DNA of 60,898 nucleotides from contig DYMX01000005.1 in NCBI GenBank assembly GCA_020721345.1, positions 1-60,898 of the forward strand. Reading direction: 5' to 3'. Positions 24,117 through 33,072 of this stretch are shown here, one piece after another; position 1 is the stretch's first letter; each line of letters opens with the position of its first letter. Position numbers and translations under genes: made by a program. This stretch comes from Sulfurovum sp. (GTDB lineage Bacteria > Campylobacterota > Campylobacteria > Campylobacterales > Sulfurovaceae). The notes under the pieces were generated by a model. It ran no database searches. It was not told where the DNA came from and was given only the letters and a program-made list of their open reading frames with translations.

Positions 24117-25328
24117 ATGTCAAAAAATACTTTAATTATCGGTGCCGGCGGAGTCGGCAATGTCGTTGCTTTTAAATGCGCAATGAACAAAGAGACTTTT
24201 GGAAATATAACGCTTGCAAGCAGAACAAAGAGTAAAGGCAAAGAGATAGCAAAAAATATCAAGAAGAGGGTCGGCGTTAAAATAAAAACCGAAGAGGTTG
24301 ATGCAGACAAAACCAAAAATGTAATAAAGCTTATCAAAGAAACAAAAGCCGATATAGTTATCAATGTTGCGCTTCCTTACCAGGATTTGACCATTATGGA
24401 TGCATGTATTGCTACTAGAGTACATTACCTTGATACTGCAAATTATGAACATCCTGATACTGCCAAATTTGAATACAAAGAGCAATGGGCAAAAAATAGC
24501 GCATTTAAAGAAGCAGGTATCATGGGGCTTCTCGGAAGCGGCTTTGATCCGGGGGCGACAAATATATTTTGCGCTTATGCGCAAAAACACTATTTTGATG
24601 AAATACATACTATTGACATTCTCGATTGCAATGCTGGGGATCACGGATATCCGTTTGCAACAAACTTCAACCCTGAAATAAACTTAAGAGAAGTAAGCGC
24701 AAAAGGCAGATATTGGCAAAAAGATGAAAATGGGAAAGGCAAATGGATAGAGACAGAACCAATGGAAATTATGCAAGTTTGGGATTATCCTGAGATTGGA
24801 CCAAAAGACAGTTACCTGCTCTACCATGAAGAGATGGAGAGCTTGGTAAGACACATAAAAGGGCTAAAAAGAATAAGATTTTTTATGACTTTTGGACAAA
24901 GCTATCTAACACATATGAAGTGCTTAGAAAATGTCGGAATGCTTGGCATTAAAGAAGTTAAGCACAAAGGAATGAAGATAGTTCCTATAGAATTTCTAAA
25001 AACTCTTCTTCCGGATCCTGCTAGCTTGGGACCGCACACAAAAGGTAAAACAAATATCGGTATCGTTGCTGAAGGTTTTAAAAACGGCAAGAAACGTAAA
25101 ATATACATCTATCAAGTAAAAGATCATGAAGAGTGTTATGCTGAAGTTATGAGTCAAGGCGTAAGCTACACAACAGGCGTTCCCGCGATGATAGGCGCAA
25201 AGCTAATGCTTGACGGAACTTGGAGTGGCAAAGGGGTCTTCAACATGGAACAACTTGACCCAGATCCATTTATGGAACTTCTCATCACTCAAGGACTTCC
25301 TTGGAAAGTTATGGAGATGGAGGCTTAA
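24117..25328 (+). CDS. Carboxynorspermidine dehydrogenase (saccharopine dehydrogenase family)
   Basis: A 403-residue saccharopine-dehydrogenase-like enzyme. It opens with the NAD(P)-binding IIGAGGVGNVVAFKCAMN and continues with IVINVALPYQDLTIMDAC, HYLDTANYEHP and GLLGSGFDPGATNIFCAYA. The length and these motifs fit carboxy(nor)spermidine dehydrogenase, which condenses putrescine or diaminopropane with aspartate semialdehyde, the alternative spermidine route of Campylobacter. SpeA in the same region supports a polyamine role. The decarboxylase partner nspC is not in the window. The start follows a GGGGG ribosome site. It converges with pgeF, overlapping its stop by 4 bp. Confidence 0.88.
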   Translation: MSKNTLIIGAGGVGNVVAFKCAMNKETFGNITLASRTKSKGKEIAKNIKKRVGVKIKTEEVDADKTKNVIKLIKETKADIVINVALPYQDLTIMDACIATRVHYLDTANYEHPDTAKFEYKEQWAKNSAFKEAGIMGLLGSGFDPGATNIFCAYAQKHYFDEIHTIDILDCNAGDHGYPFATNFNPEINLREVSAKGRYWQKDENGKGKWIETEPMEIMQVWDYPEIGPKDSYLLYHEEMESLVRHIKGLKRIRFFMTFGQSYLTHMKCLENVGMLGIKEVKHKGMKIVPIEFLKTLLPDPASLGPHTKGKTNIGIVAEGFKNGKKRKIYIYQVKDHEECYAEVMSQGVSYTTGVPAMIGAKLMLDGTWSGKGVFNMEQLDPDPFMELLITQGLPWKVMEMEA

Positions 25329-26092
25329 TCCTTATCTCGCATGCCAATAAAACTCAAAAACCTACCGCTGCACCCCTGCTCTTTTCTATAAGAAAAAAAT
25401 CTATCATTGCCGCATGATGTACACCTGTCGCTGACTTCAATATTTTCTTTTTGCAGCCCTGCATTTATAAGCTGATTATAATTTTCCATTTTTAAATCAA
25501 GCATATATTTTTCATTTTGCATATTTTGTTTTACATCATCGCTAAAATTTTTCGCCACATCACTGCCTACCTCATAACAACAAGAGCCGATCGACGGAGC
25601 TACAACAGCATAAATATCTTTTGGATTTGATCCAAAAACTTCAGACATTTTTTGAACCGTCTTTAAGAGTATTTCGTCGCGGCTTCCTTTCCATCCGGCA
25701 TGAATGGCAGCAATAATCTCTTTTGTTTTGTCAAATAGTAAGATAGGAACACAATCGGCTGTCAAAACTCCTATTAAAATGTTTTTTTGGTTTGTTATAA
25801 GCGCGTCACAATCATTGATAGCGTCATTATGCTTTTCCCAGCCCAGTGTTTGATTTGTTTCGATGATTGATATATTGTTACTATGAGTTTGATTTGCTAA
25901 AACTATATCAAAGTCTTTATCAATACCTATCTTTTGGGCTAAATAATTTCTATTTTGAAATATCGCAGCGCTTTCCTCACCGGTATGCAACGCGAAACTG
26001 AACATATAAGGAAAAATATTGTTTTTTAACGTTGTTCCATGTATAAGGTTTGAAAACTGTTTTAACTTCTCATACCTCAATATATTATCCAT
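25325..26092 (-). CDS. pgeF: Purine nucleoside phosphorylase / polyphenol oxidase family (YfiH/PgeF)
   Basis: About 255 residues from ATG 26092 (AAAGG six bases upstream); an upstream ATG at 26128 lies in a palindrome and would add residues not typical of the family. It has the multicopper-oxidase-like YfiH core: ANQTHSNNI, LTADCVPILLFD, AAIHAGWKGS and APSIGSCCYEVG, containing the Cys and His metal ligands. These proteins cleave purine nucleosides by phosphorolysis or oxidise phenols, and PgeF is linked to peptidoglycan editing. It diverges from rodA across a 53-bp gap holding a perfect inverted repeat. Confidence 0.87.
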   Translation of the reverse strand: MDNILRYEKLKQFSNLIHGTTLKNNIFPYMFSFALHTGEESAAIFQNRNYLAQKIGIDKDFDIVLANQTHSNNISIIETNQTLGWEKHNDAINDCDALITNQKNILIGVLTADCVPILLFDKTKEIIAAIHAGWKGSRDEILLKTVQKMSEVFGSNPKDIYAVVAPSIGSCCYEVGSDVAKNFSDDVKQNMQNEKYMLDLKMENYNQLINAGLQKENIEVSDRCTSCGNDRFFSYRKEQGCSGRFLSFIGMRDKD

Positions 26093-26106
26093 GGCAAACC
26101 TTTGAT

Positions 26107-26135
26107 AATTTTTTTGATATACTATCAAAAAAATT
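26107..26135. promoter_or_regulatory. Perfect 13-bp inverted repeat between pgeF and rodA
   Basis: AATTTTTTTGATA at 26107-26119 and TATCAAAAAAATT at 26123-26135 are exact inverted copies around a TAC centre. They fill the gap between the two divergent starts, ending one base before the rodA ribosome site AGGA (26136-26139). It may be an operator, a cruciform or a two-way terminator of outside transcription. Confidence 0.6.
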
Positions 26136-26145
26136 AGGATTTTAT

Positions 26146-27273
26146 ATGCTTTATTGGTTAAGCCTAAATGAAAGAGTTTTCAAAAATTTTAATTATCTTC
26201 TAATGATCCAATTGATACCGATTTTTTTTATATCATCATGGTTGATTTTTGAGATCAATCCGGAACTTTTTAAAAAACAGATGATCTACTATGTCATAGC
26301 CTTTATGGCATTTACGGTATCTATGGTAATGCCGTGGAGACTTATATTTTGGTGGCTAGTGCCTACTCTTTACGGCTTTAATCTTTTCTTGTTGCTGCTT
26401 GTTGATGTGGCAGGAAAAACTATATTAGGCGCGCAAAGATGGCTTTCTATTCCAGGAACAGGACTTACTATACAGCCTTCAGAATTTATCAAAGTAAGCG
26501 TCATTATGACTCTTGCATATATGATAAGAAAAAGCCCGCCTCCAAAAGACGGCTATGGATTGGTAGCGTTTTTAAAATTTGCCGCGCTTATTATCATACC
26601 GTTTTTATTGATAGCAAAAGAGCCCGACCTTGGAACTGCAATGATAGTGTTAATAGTCGGATTTGGCATATTGTTCGTTGTCGGAGTTAAAAAAGAGATA
26701 TGGATAAGCCTCATTATACTTATGTCCTTATCTGCTCCCATACTTTATAAATACGGGCTAAAAACATATCAAAAGCAGAGAATCTATAATATGGTAAACC
26801 AGCCAAGCTATCAGGTCAAGCAAGCGCTCATCGCTATAGGCTCAGGAGGATTTACCGGAAAATCCAAAGAAGAATCCACACAAACGCAGCTAAAGTACCT
26901 TCCGATCGCATCCAGCGACTTTATATTTGCTTATCTTGGAGAAAGACTCGGCTTTTTGGGTATGATGACTGTTATAACACTATATATACTTCTTATACTG
27001 CATCTATTTTATATCGGGGTGCAGCCATATACGGATTATTATACCAAGGTATTTGCCATAGGGCTGAGTTTGATATTTTTTGTTTATATGGGCGTAAATA
27101 TATACATGATCATAGGCTTGGCTCCGGTTGTAGGTGTTCCGCTGCCTATGTTTAGTCACGGTGGGACTTCTTTTATAATTTTTGCAATTTTATTGGGAAT
27201 TTTACAAAATTTAATTGCTTTTCAAAATTATTTAGGGTATAATTCTGACGCAAAAGTTAGTTTAGCTACTTAA
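26146..27273 (+). CDS. rodA: Rod shape protein RodA, SEDS glycosyltransferase
   Basis: 375 residues from ATG 26146, chosen because AGGA lies seven bases upstream and the family starts there. About ten membrane helices. SEDS marks are GAQRWLSIPGTGLTIQPSEFIKVSV, LIAKEPDLGTAMIVL (with the catalytic-region Asp), YQVKQALIAIGSGGFTGK, FIFAYLGERLGFLG and the C-terminal PLPMFSHGGTSFI. RodA polymerises lipid II in side-wall growth together with PBP2. RodA is preferred to FtsW because of the WLSIPGTGLTIQPSE wording and the absence of the FtsW N-terminus. A tRNA gene follows 6 bp downstream. Confidence 0.93.
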   Translation: MLYWLSLNERVFKNFNYLLMIQLIPIFFISSWLIFEINPELFKKQMIYYVIAFMAFTVSMVMPWRLIFWWLVPTLYGFNLFLLLLVDVAGKTILGAQRWLSIPGTGLTIQPSEFIKVSVIMTLAYMIRKSPPPKDGYGLVAFLKFAALIIIPFLLIAKEPDLGTAMIVLIVGFGILFVVGVKKEIWISLIILMSLSAPILYKYGLKTYQKQRIYNMVNQPSYQVKQALIAIGSGGFTGKSKEESTQTQLKYLPIASSDFIFAYLGERLGFLGMMTVITLYILLILHLFYIGVQPYTDYYTKVFAIGLSLIFFVYMGVNIYMIIGLAPVVGVPLPMFSHGGTSFIIFAILLGILQNLIAFQNYLGYNSDAKVSLAT

Positions 27274-27278
27274 AGCTT

Positions 27279-27355
27279 GGGTCTTTAGCTCAGCTGGTTA
27301 GAGCACTCGGCTCATAACCGAGTGGTCCAGGGTTCGAGTCCCTGAGGACCCACCA
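27279..27355 (+). tRNA. tRNA with CAT anticodon, probably tRNA-Ile2 (lysidine type)
   Basis: A 77-nt cloverleaf with encoded CCA. The acceptor is GGGTCTT paired with AGGACCC (one G-T pair), the anticodon stem is CTCGG/CCGAG around loop CTCATAA, and the T arm is CCAGG-GTTCGAGT-CCCTG-like. CAT can mean Met, initiator Met or Ile2. The initiator is excluded by the closed first pair and the lack of three G-C pairs. CTTTAGCTCAG with GGCTCATAACC resembles known Ile2 genes more than elongator Met, but the choice is not certain. It lies 6 bp after rodA. Confidence 0.93.
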
Positions 27356-27463
27356 GTTACTTTCTTTTGTATCTACAAAAACATATTAAGAATCCAAACA
27401 ATATAAATTCATCTCTAAGTCCTTTTTAGACATAATAAATATATATTTTTACTATAGGTTTTC

Positions 27464-28516
27464 ATGAAACAATTTGAGAGTTACTTCGATCTACTAAAAC
27501 AACTTATTAGAACACCATCGGTAGTTGGAGCGGAAAATCCATACTTCATGACTTTAAAAAGAGAACTTGAAGAGCTTGGCATAAAAGCCACATTATATGA
27601 AGGTTTGCTTGTAGCAGAAGGCAGTGAACCTTCAAACGGATATATATCATCGCATGCGGATAGACATGGACTTATCTGCACCGGTCCAAACGAGTTTCAA
27701 TACGCCGCATATATAAGTAAGAACCGAGGCGATCTGACCGGAAACTCTATATCGGAGCAGACATATAAAATCTTTGTCGAAAGATTTGTAGGTCAAAAAG
27801 TTCAAGCATACAGCCCATGCTCTGGAAACTATCTCGGCATGGGAACTATCACGACTACATATATATGCGAAAGACGCGGTAACTTGATATTTGAGATAGA
27901 AGGACTTGAATATCTCATACCAAACACTCCGGTTGCATTTTTGGATAAACTATCTATAAAAGATGATTTTGTTTCATCACAGCTTGACAATGTAGTTACA
28001 AATGCCATGATAATCTACCTTTATCAGCTTGGATACCAAGGAACAGCATTTTTTACCGCAGAAGAAGAAGCCGGAAAGAGTTGGAGATACCTGCTCGAGT
28101 GGTTTCAAAGATTTGATATAAGCACAGACAAATTGCTCATCCTTGATACAAGTCCATATCCGGATATATCGACGATAGAAAAGCTTGATATAGTATTTAG
28201 GCGCAGGGATTCTCATGCGAGATTCAAATCGCCTCTTCAAACACAGCTAATTCAATTTAGCCGTAAAAATAAGATATCATACGACTACAAAGACAGATAT
28301 ATAAAAGAAAAAAATAAACAAATGATCGCAAATGGCGGTAAACCAAGTTCCATAGGTTCGACAGAGCTTGGCAGGCTCATAGTAGCTTCAAATCACAAGA
28401 TACAAGGAACAACATTGCAGATACCTACAACTGGGTATCATACAGTAGAAGAGACTGCCAAAACAAACAGTATACTCAAAGCGCTACAAGCATTGAAAAA
28501 TCTATATCTGAATTAA
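27464..28516 (+). CDS. M42/M20-like metallopeptidase, zinc-dependent
   Basis: A 350-residue protein resembling M42-type aminopeptidases. It has the N-terminal lid-like QLIRTPSVVGAENPYFMTLKREL, SHADRHG in the place of the first metal His-Asp pair, a beta-barrel insert around residues 90-160, QLDNVVTNAMIIY with the bridging Asp, FFTAEEEAG with the catalytic Glu pair, ILDTSPYPD and the last His in GYHTVEE. It should cleave N-terminal residues of peptides; the specificity is unknown. The gene stands alone after the tRNA with no clear TATAAT box in the 106-bp gap, and it converges on a small minus-strand gene. Confidence 0.75.
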   Translation: MKQFESYFDLLKQLIRTPSVVGAENPYFMTLKRELEELGIKATLYEGLLVAEGSEPSNGYISSHADRHGLICTGPNEFQYAAYISKNRGDLTGNSISEQTYKIFVERFVGQKVQAYSPCSGNYLGMGTITTTYICERRGNLIFEIEGLEYLIPNTPVAFLDKLSIKDDFVSSQLDNVVTNAMIIYLYQLGYQGTAFFTAEEEAGKSWRYLLEWFQRFDISTDKLLILDTSPYPDISTIEKLDIVFRRRDSHARFKSPLQTQLIQFSRKNKISYDYKDRYIKEKNKQMIANGGKPSSIGSTELGRLIVASNHKIQGTTLQIPTTGYHTVEETAKTNSILKALQALKNLYLN

Positions 28517-28523
28517 GTTTGTT

Positions 28524-28754
28524 TTAGTCTGTTAAGTGTTTTTTGTGATTTATTTTTTGAATGGCAGCAGCAGAAGAGGAAGAAGGAGCTGCTTCATAGT
28601 CATCAAACAAAGCATCATAACCCATCTCTTCGAGCATAGCATCGATATGAGCTAATTTTATCCCATTTTCCATAATATAATCCTTTATGGTATCTATATC
28701 GTTTTCGTTTATATAATTCGATTCTAATTCAAACAAAATGTCATCAATTTTCAT
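28524..28754 (-). CDS. Small acidic protein, unknown
   Basis: A 76-residue protein from ATG 28754 (a TTG directly before could extend it by one). The first 55 residues are acidic and helical (KIDDILFELESNYINENDI and IDAMLEEMGYDALFDDYE). Then come a Ser/Ala linker (APSSSSAAA) and a basic tail (KINHKKH). I recognise no family. The acidic-then-basic layout suggests a binding partner more than an enzyme. It ends 7 bp from the convergent peptidase gene and lies downstream of rimB-rimK. Confidence 0.55.
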   Translation of the reverse strand: MKIDDILFELESNYINENDIDTIKDYIMENGIKLAHIDAMLEEMGYDALFDDYEAAPSSSSAAAIQKINHKKHLTD

Positions 28755-28823
28755 CAAATGCTCTCTTGCAATAATTTATACTTTAGAAATTATAAAATAT
28801 TTTTTTATATTTTTTCTTAAATA

Positions 28824-29744
28824 TTAACCCTTGCCTTTAGTTTTTGTCCTGTTTGGATTTGACAAATTTTGCTCTACTTTTTTTTCAATTACTTCCACGA
28901 TAAGATCGGCTATATCTTTTCCGCTTGCCCTCTCGATACCTTCAAGTCCAGGAGATGAGTTTACTTCCATGATCAGTGGTCCTCTTGATGATCTAAGCAT
29001 ATCAACGCCGCACACATTAATTCCCATGGCTTTAGCGGCAGCTATGGCTACACTTCTCTCTTCAGCAGTTATCTTAATAAGCTCTGCGCTTCCGCCTCTA
29101 TGTAGATTTGATCTAAACTCGCCTTCCGGACCTTGTCTCTTCATGGCTGCAACTACTTTTCCGTCAATTACAAAACATCTAATATCAGATCCATTGGCTT
29201 CTTTTATAAACTCTTGTACCATAATGTTCACATTTAGCCCCATGAAAGCTTGTATAACAGACTCTGCTGCTTTTTTTGTTTCTGCCAAGACCACACCTAT
29301 GCCTTGCGTTCCCTCAAGCAATTTTATCACAAGAGGTGTGCCTCCGACTTCTTGTATAAGGTCATCAATATCATCAGGATTTCTAGCAAAACCGGTAACA
29401 GGCAAGCCTACTCCTTTTCTAGAAAGCAGCTGCATACTTCTAAGCTTATCTCTAGATCTGCTGATTCCAACTGATTCATTCAGCGGATAAACTCCCATCA
29501 TTTCAAACTGCCTGAGAACTGCAGTTCCGTAAAATGTAACAGAAGCACCGATACGCGGTATAACGGCATCAAAACCTTCAAGATTTTCGCCCTTATAGTG
29601 CATCATAGGTTTTTTGGAAGTAATATTCATATAGCATCTCAAGTGATCTATAACTCTTACCTCATGCCCTCTTTTCTGAGCAGCCTCAACCAATCTTTTT
29701 GTCGAATAAAGATTTTTGTTTCTAGACAATATAGCTATTTTCAT
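28824..29744 (-). CDS. rimK: RimK-type ATP-grasp glutamate ligase
   Basis: A 306-residue ATP-grasp ligase. It starts [21 protein letters not shown], then [23 protein letters not shown], the ATP-binding [20 protein letters not shown] and [20 protein letters not shown], and the metal site [13 protein letters not shown]. RimK adds glutamate residues to the C-terminus of ribosomal protein S6; relatives make other glutamate peptides. It overlaps the upstream protease-like gene by 4 bp, which fits the rimB-rimK pairing known in other bacteria. The last 20 residues are basic and Asn/Lys-rich. Confidence 0.92.
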   Translation of the reverse strand: MKIAILSRNKNLYSTKRLVEAAQKRGHEVRVIDHLRCYMNITSKKPMMHYKGENLEGFDAVIPRIGASVTFYGTAVLRQFEMMGVYPLNESVGISRSRDKLRSMQLLSRKGVGLPVTGFARNPDDIDDLIQEVGGTPLVIKLLEGTQGIGVVLAETKKAAESVIQAFMGLNVNIMVQEFIKEANGSDIRCFVIDGKVVAAMKRQGPEGEFRSNLHRGGSAELIKITAEERSVAIAAAKAMGINVCGVDMLRSSRGPLIMEVNSSPGLEGIERASGKDIADLIVEVIEKKVEQNLSNPNRTKTKGKG

Positions 29745-30193
29745 TTCAAGCCTTGAAAATTAATTATTTTACCGTTTTGGTACGAAAGAGACGGAGCAAC
29801 TATAAAACTTTCATCAAGTGCTCGTCTGCCTAACAGCATTCTAAATCTCATATTATCCCTATTTGTCAATGTAACCTCTATTTTCTTGGTTAAGTCGCCA
29901 AGTATCATAGTTGTTTCTATCACATATCTTAATGTTTTATTACCGTCTGAGCTGGTAACCACCCTCTCGTCAACAACTTTTGCTTCACAATGCTTTATGA
30001 TCGTTGCATTACCTTGAATCGGGTGTATCCCAAAGCGTATCATCTTTTGATCATCAACCATAAAAGAATCCACATAAAAAGCATGAAGAGCCGATGTCTT
30101 GGCGCCGGTATCTACCTTACACTTGAGTTTCTCTATTCCAAGCTCCGGCAAAGATACCCATTCTCTCCATCCAAGCAAATAAATGTTATCCAC
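29741..30193 (-). CDS. rimB: RimB-type retropepsin-like aspartic protease family protein
   Basis: A 150-residue protein of the group often called ATP-dependent zinc protease, here a retropepsin-like fold. The catalytic Asp28 lies in [16 protein letters not shown] second conserved part is [13 protein letters not shown]. In RimABK systems RimB works with RimK on ribosomal S6 modification, either processing the added tail or controlling RimK. The 4-bp overlap with rimK supports that partnership. RimA, a small regulator in Pseudomonas, is not seen; the small acidic protein two genes away is not similar as far as I can tell. Confidence 0.83.
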   Translation of the reverse strand: MDNIYLLGWREWVSLPELGIEKLKCKVDTGAKTSALHAFYVDSFMVDDQKMIRFGIHPIQGNATIIKHCEAKVVDERVVTSSDGNKTLRYVIETTMILGDLTKKIEVTLTNRDNMRFRMLLGRRALDESFIVAPSLSYQNGKIINFQGLK

Positions 30194-30252
30194 TTTTAAA
30201 AATCCTTTATGAAATTTCTTTTATTTTATCACAAATAACGGATAATTTGATA

Positions 30253-31179
30253 TCAAAAAAATGATTTTATCAACTCAAGCATCGCTTTGGGATCATCTTC
30301 TCTGTTTATCTTATCCCTAAAAGCGCTTGCACCCATGTACCCTCCTTTTGAGTAAGTATGCAGGTGCTTTCTAAACATTATTGCGCCATAATCCTCATAA
30401 TGCGTTATCATTTGGTTGAAATGCTCTATTACGGCTTTTTTTATCAACTCTTTTTCATCTATATCTTCAAGCCCTTTGATCTGGCTAAATATCCATGGTT
30501 TCCCGACGGCTGCTCTTCCTATCATTATGCCGTCGCACTTTGTATGCTCCAATACCCAATTTGATTTTTCAACACTGTCTATATCGCCGTTTGCGATTAC
30601 AGGGATAGAAACGGATGCTTTTATCTCTGCTATCGCATCATAATCGACAGGCGCCTTAAATCTTCCGGATCTTGTTCGTCCATGTACTGCTATATAATCA
30701 GATCCGCTTTGTTCACAGACTTTCGCTATCTCTAAATGATTTTTTTCATTGAACCCGAGTCTTATTTTGGCTGATGTGTAGGGTTTATTTGAATATTTCT
30801 TAATAGTCTCGATGGCTTTCCCCATAGCGTTAAGATCCGTCAGAAGAGAACTACCTGAAAGATTATTGACTATTTTTGGCGCAGGGCACCCGCAGTTAAG
30901 GTCTATGATATCAATATAATCAAAATCATTCAATATAAGAGTGGCATCCCTTATGACATCAGGATTTGATCCTGCGATCTGTACTGCATAAGGAATTTCT
31001 AATGGGCTTTTTTTGAGCATATGAAGAGTTTTTTGGCTATTGTGAACTAGCGCATTTGCGCTGATCATTTCACTAACGGTCAGATCAACGCCGAACTGCT
31101 TAACAAGAGATCTAAAAGGAAGGTCTGTATAGCCCGCCAACGGGGCTAAAACATAAAGCGGTTTTGTAAAATCAAGCAT
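30253..31179 (-). CDS. dus: tRNA-dihydrouridine synthase, DusB-like
   Basis: About 308 residues from ATG 31179; a GTG two codons upstream (31185) is also possible, inside the preceding gene. The FMN barrel starts PLAGYTDLPFRSLVKQFG. The catalytic Cys lies in LNCGCPAPKIVNNLSGSSLL, and AVHGRTRSGRF, VIANGDI and GIMIGRAAVGKPWIF follow. It reduces uridines to dihydrouridine in tRNA D-loops using NADPH. It is last in the run that begins at accD or further up, overlapping the preceding membrane protein gene. Confidence 0.93.
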   Translation of the reverse strand: MLDFTKPLYVLAPLAGYTDLPFRSLVKQFGVDLTVSEMISANALVHNSQKTLHMLKKSPLEIPYAVQIAGSNPDVIRDATLILNDFDYIDIIDLNCGCPAPKIVNNLSGSSLLTDLNAMGKAIETIKKYSNKPYTSAKIRLGFNEKNHLEIAKVCEQSGSDYIAVHGRTRSGRFKAPVDYDAIAEIKASVSIPVIANGDIDSVEKSNWVLEHTKCDGIMIGRAAVGKPWIFSQIKGLEDIDEKELIKKAVIEHFNQMITHYEDYGAIMFRKHLHTYSKGGYMGASAFRDKINREDDPKAMLELIKSFF

Positions 31180-32209
31180 TTTCACAAAGAGAATTCAAGC
31201 TTACGATATCTTGTAGTTTTAAATTGTTTTGTTTTTGTTTTAAGTCAAAAAATATTTTTAACTTTTTGAAATCATTTTCAGGATTTGCATTTATAAACTC
31301 TTTTGCATCATCAATCATTTCGTATTCAAGCAATAGATAAAGATATGCCATCTCCGCATTTTCGTCTTTTTGCTCAAACCCTCTAAATAAACCTAACATA
31401 ATTTTTGGATCTAAGAATTTCATTGTACTGCTTGCAAGATCTATATAATCTTTGCACGCAAGAGTCATTGATCCTGCTGTGTCTTTGAGATACTCTTCAT
31501 TAATTCCTACACTATCGCCGCCATGGAGTCTTTTGAAAATATTATCAAGATTTGCTACATTCATCAAAGGAAGATATTTTTTTATCTTATCCATATTTTG
31601 AGTTTTAGTTATTAGATTTAATGCTTCTGCTACCACTGAGCTATCGTATTCATTGACGCTTGAAAGTACATCGCCCGCAAATTTTGTGTCATTTTGAAGT
31701 CTATTGATAGAATTTTTAATTGCCAAAGGATTTACATTTGATAATTGTTTTGATATTTTTTTTGTTTTAAGGTCAACATATGCTCCGCTGTTGATTGTCT
31801 TTACTACATTGATTATATCGTTTATTTTTTCGTTCTTTGACTCAAAGCCTTCTTTTGCAGTGATAGATGAGTTGCTGAGTATCGAAGCGATGTTTTTAAG
31901 GCTATCGGTGCCGATATGATTCTCTCTCGGTTCGTTCAAAAGCGACCAATATGTAAGATCATCCAGCATTTCTGAATCTTTTTGCCAGCGTCTTAACAAA
32001 AAGAAATTCTTAGCGCTATAATAAGCCATATGTAAAACACTAAGAATCAAAAGCGCCAATGCAGGCGTCACTATCCACAAAGCAACAGGAAGGGTTATGT
32101 TTATGCCGAATGTCTGTAAATTATAAGAGCCTGAATTTACCAAAAACGACAAAACAGAAACGATTATCAAAAATACTATTGATGAAAATACATATAAGCC
32201 TATTCTCAT
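31172..32209 (-). CDS. Membrane-anchored protein of unknown function
   Basis: 345 residues. Two hydrophobic segments at about 5-25 and 37-67 form a hairpin anchor. The remaining 270 residues are soluble, helical and rich in Asn, Lys and Asp, with no motif I recognise. It starts with a 4-bp overlap at the end of dksA and overlaps dus by 8 to 14 bp, so its place in the dksA-dus message seems fixed. I recall similar proteins in this spot in other Campylobacterota, but cannot verify that. A scaffold or adaptor role is only a guess. Confidence 0.65.
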   Translation of the reverse strand: MRIGLYVFSSIVFLIIVSVLSFLVNSGSYNLQTFGINITLPVALWIVTPALALLILSVLHMAYYSAKNFFLLRRWQKDSEMLDDLTYWSLLNEPRENHIGTDSLKNIASILSNSSITAKEGFESKNEKINDIINVVKTINSGAYVDLKTKKISKQLSNVNPLAIKNSINRLQNDTKFAGDVLSSVNEYDSSVVAEALNLITKTQNMDKIKKYLPLMNVANLDNIFKRLHGGDSVGINEEYLKDTAGSMTLACKDYIDLASSTMKFLDPKIMLGLFRGFEQKDENAEMAYLYLLLEYEMIDDAKEFINANPENDFKKLKIFFDLKQKQNNLKLQDIVSLNSLCENA

Positions 32210-32574
32210 TGTTTATCCTTCGATTTATTTTTTTCAACGATTTCTCTACAAACTATACAATATCTTGCAAAATTCTTAACCTCTAGTCTTGCCTTTCCTA
32301 TAGGATCTTCGCACATTTCACAAATACCATAAACGCCTTTTTTAATTTTATCCAAAGCTAGGTCAATTTCTCCTAATTCTTGTCTTTGCTGTTCTATTAT
32401 TGCATTGTCTATCGCAGTATCTGTTGAGATAGAAGCAAAATCGGCTTCATCTTTTAATTCCAATTCTCTAATGTCATCTAGTTCATGTGAAGTTTTATCC
32501 AGATTTAATTCTATCTTTGCTTTTCTTGCAAGTAGTTTAGATTCGAATTGTTGTAGTTCCTCTTGTGTTAGCAT
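32206..32574 (-). CDS. dksA: DksA/TraR family RNA polymerase-binding protein
   Basis: A 122-residue DksA. A coiled-coil N-terminal region (about 5-80) carries DEADFA, the DxxDxA tip motif that reaches the RNA polymerase active site. The zinc finger is CEMC (Cys85, Cys88) and CIVC (Cys106, Cys109). With ppGpp, DksA adjusts transcription at rRNA and amino acid promoters. It is shorter than E. coli DksA, as is usual in Campylobacterota. It lies 14 bp after rlmH and overlaps the next gene by 4 bp. Confidence 0.93.
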   Translation of the reverse strand: MLTQEELQQFESKLLARKAKIELNLDKTSHELDDIRELELKDEADFASISTDTAIDNAIIEQQRQELGEIDLALDKIKKGVYGICEMCEDPIGKARLEVKNFARYCIVCREIVEKNKSKDKQ

Positions 32575-32588
32575 TGTGCTTGACCCTT

Positions 32589-33053
32589 TTATTTATGATA
32601 TGGATGATTATTGTTTATCGATAGAGCTCTAAATATCTGTTCTAACAATATAACTTTAATCAGTTTATGTGAAAGTGTAATTTTACCAAAAGAAACAGCC
32701 TTATTACATTGGTCAACAAATGCCCTTTCGAACCCGTATGCGCCGCCTATCAAGAAGGTTACATCACTTTTATCCTTAAGCAAAAATGCCAGATCGCGAC
32801 TATCTATCTCTTTAGAAGATGGGTCCAAAACGATCGTTGTGGTATTTTTTGAAATGTACTGATTTAAAGCATTCGAATAACTTTTTTGAGCTTCCGCAGC
32901 TGATACATCATGCGCTTTTGCGATTCTTTTATCAAAGATATCAACGATATTTATCTGCGCAAATTGTTTGATAGATTTTAAATAATGCTCTATTAAAGGA
33001 GAATACAGTTTATCTTTACCGCCTTTGTCTATCGTTGCTATTGTTATTTTCAC
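32589..33053 (-). CDS. rlmH: 23S rRNA pseudouridine-1915 N3-methyltransferase
   Basis: A 154-residue SPOUT methyltransferase. The trefoil-knot motifs are VLDPSSKEIDS, FLIGGAYGF and the C-terminal LSHKLIKVILLEQIFRALSI followed by NNHPYHK, which is nearly invariant in RlmH. It methylates pseudouridine 1915 in helix 69 of 23S rRNA on the assembled ribosome. The length equals that of the family. It is part of the minus-strand run between the PsiE-like gene and dksA. Confidence 0.95.
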   Translation of the reverse strand: MKITIATIDKGGKDKLYSPLIEHYLKSIKQFAQINIVDIFDKRIAKAHDVSAAEAQKSYSNALNQYISKNTTTIVLDPSSKEIDSRDLAFLLKDKSDVTFLIGGAYGFERAFVDQCNKAVSFGKITLSHKLIKVILLEQIFRALSINNNHPYHK

Positions 33054-33072
33054 TGAAATTTTTTTTCCAAAC

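Noticed and set aside
27279-27355. Initiator tRNA-Met
   Set aside because: The first acceptor pair is closed (G-C) and the anticodon stem lacks the three consecutive G-C pairs of initiators.
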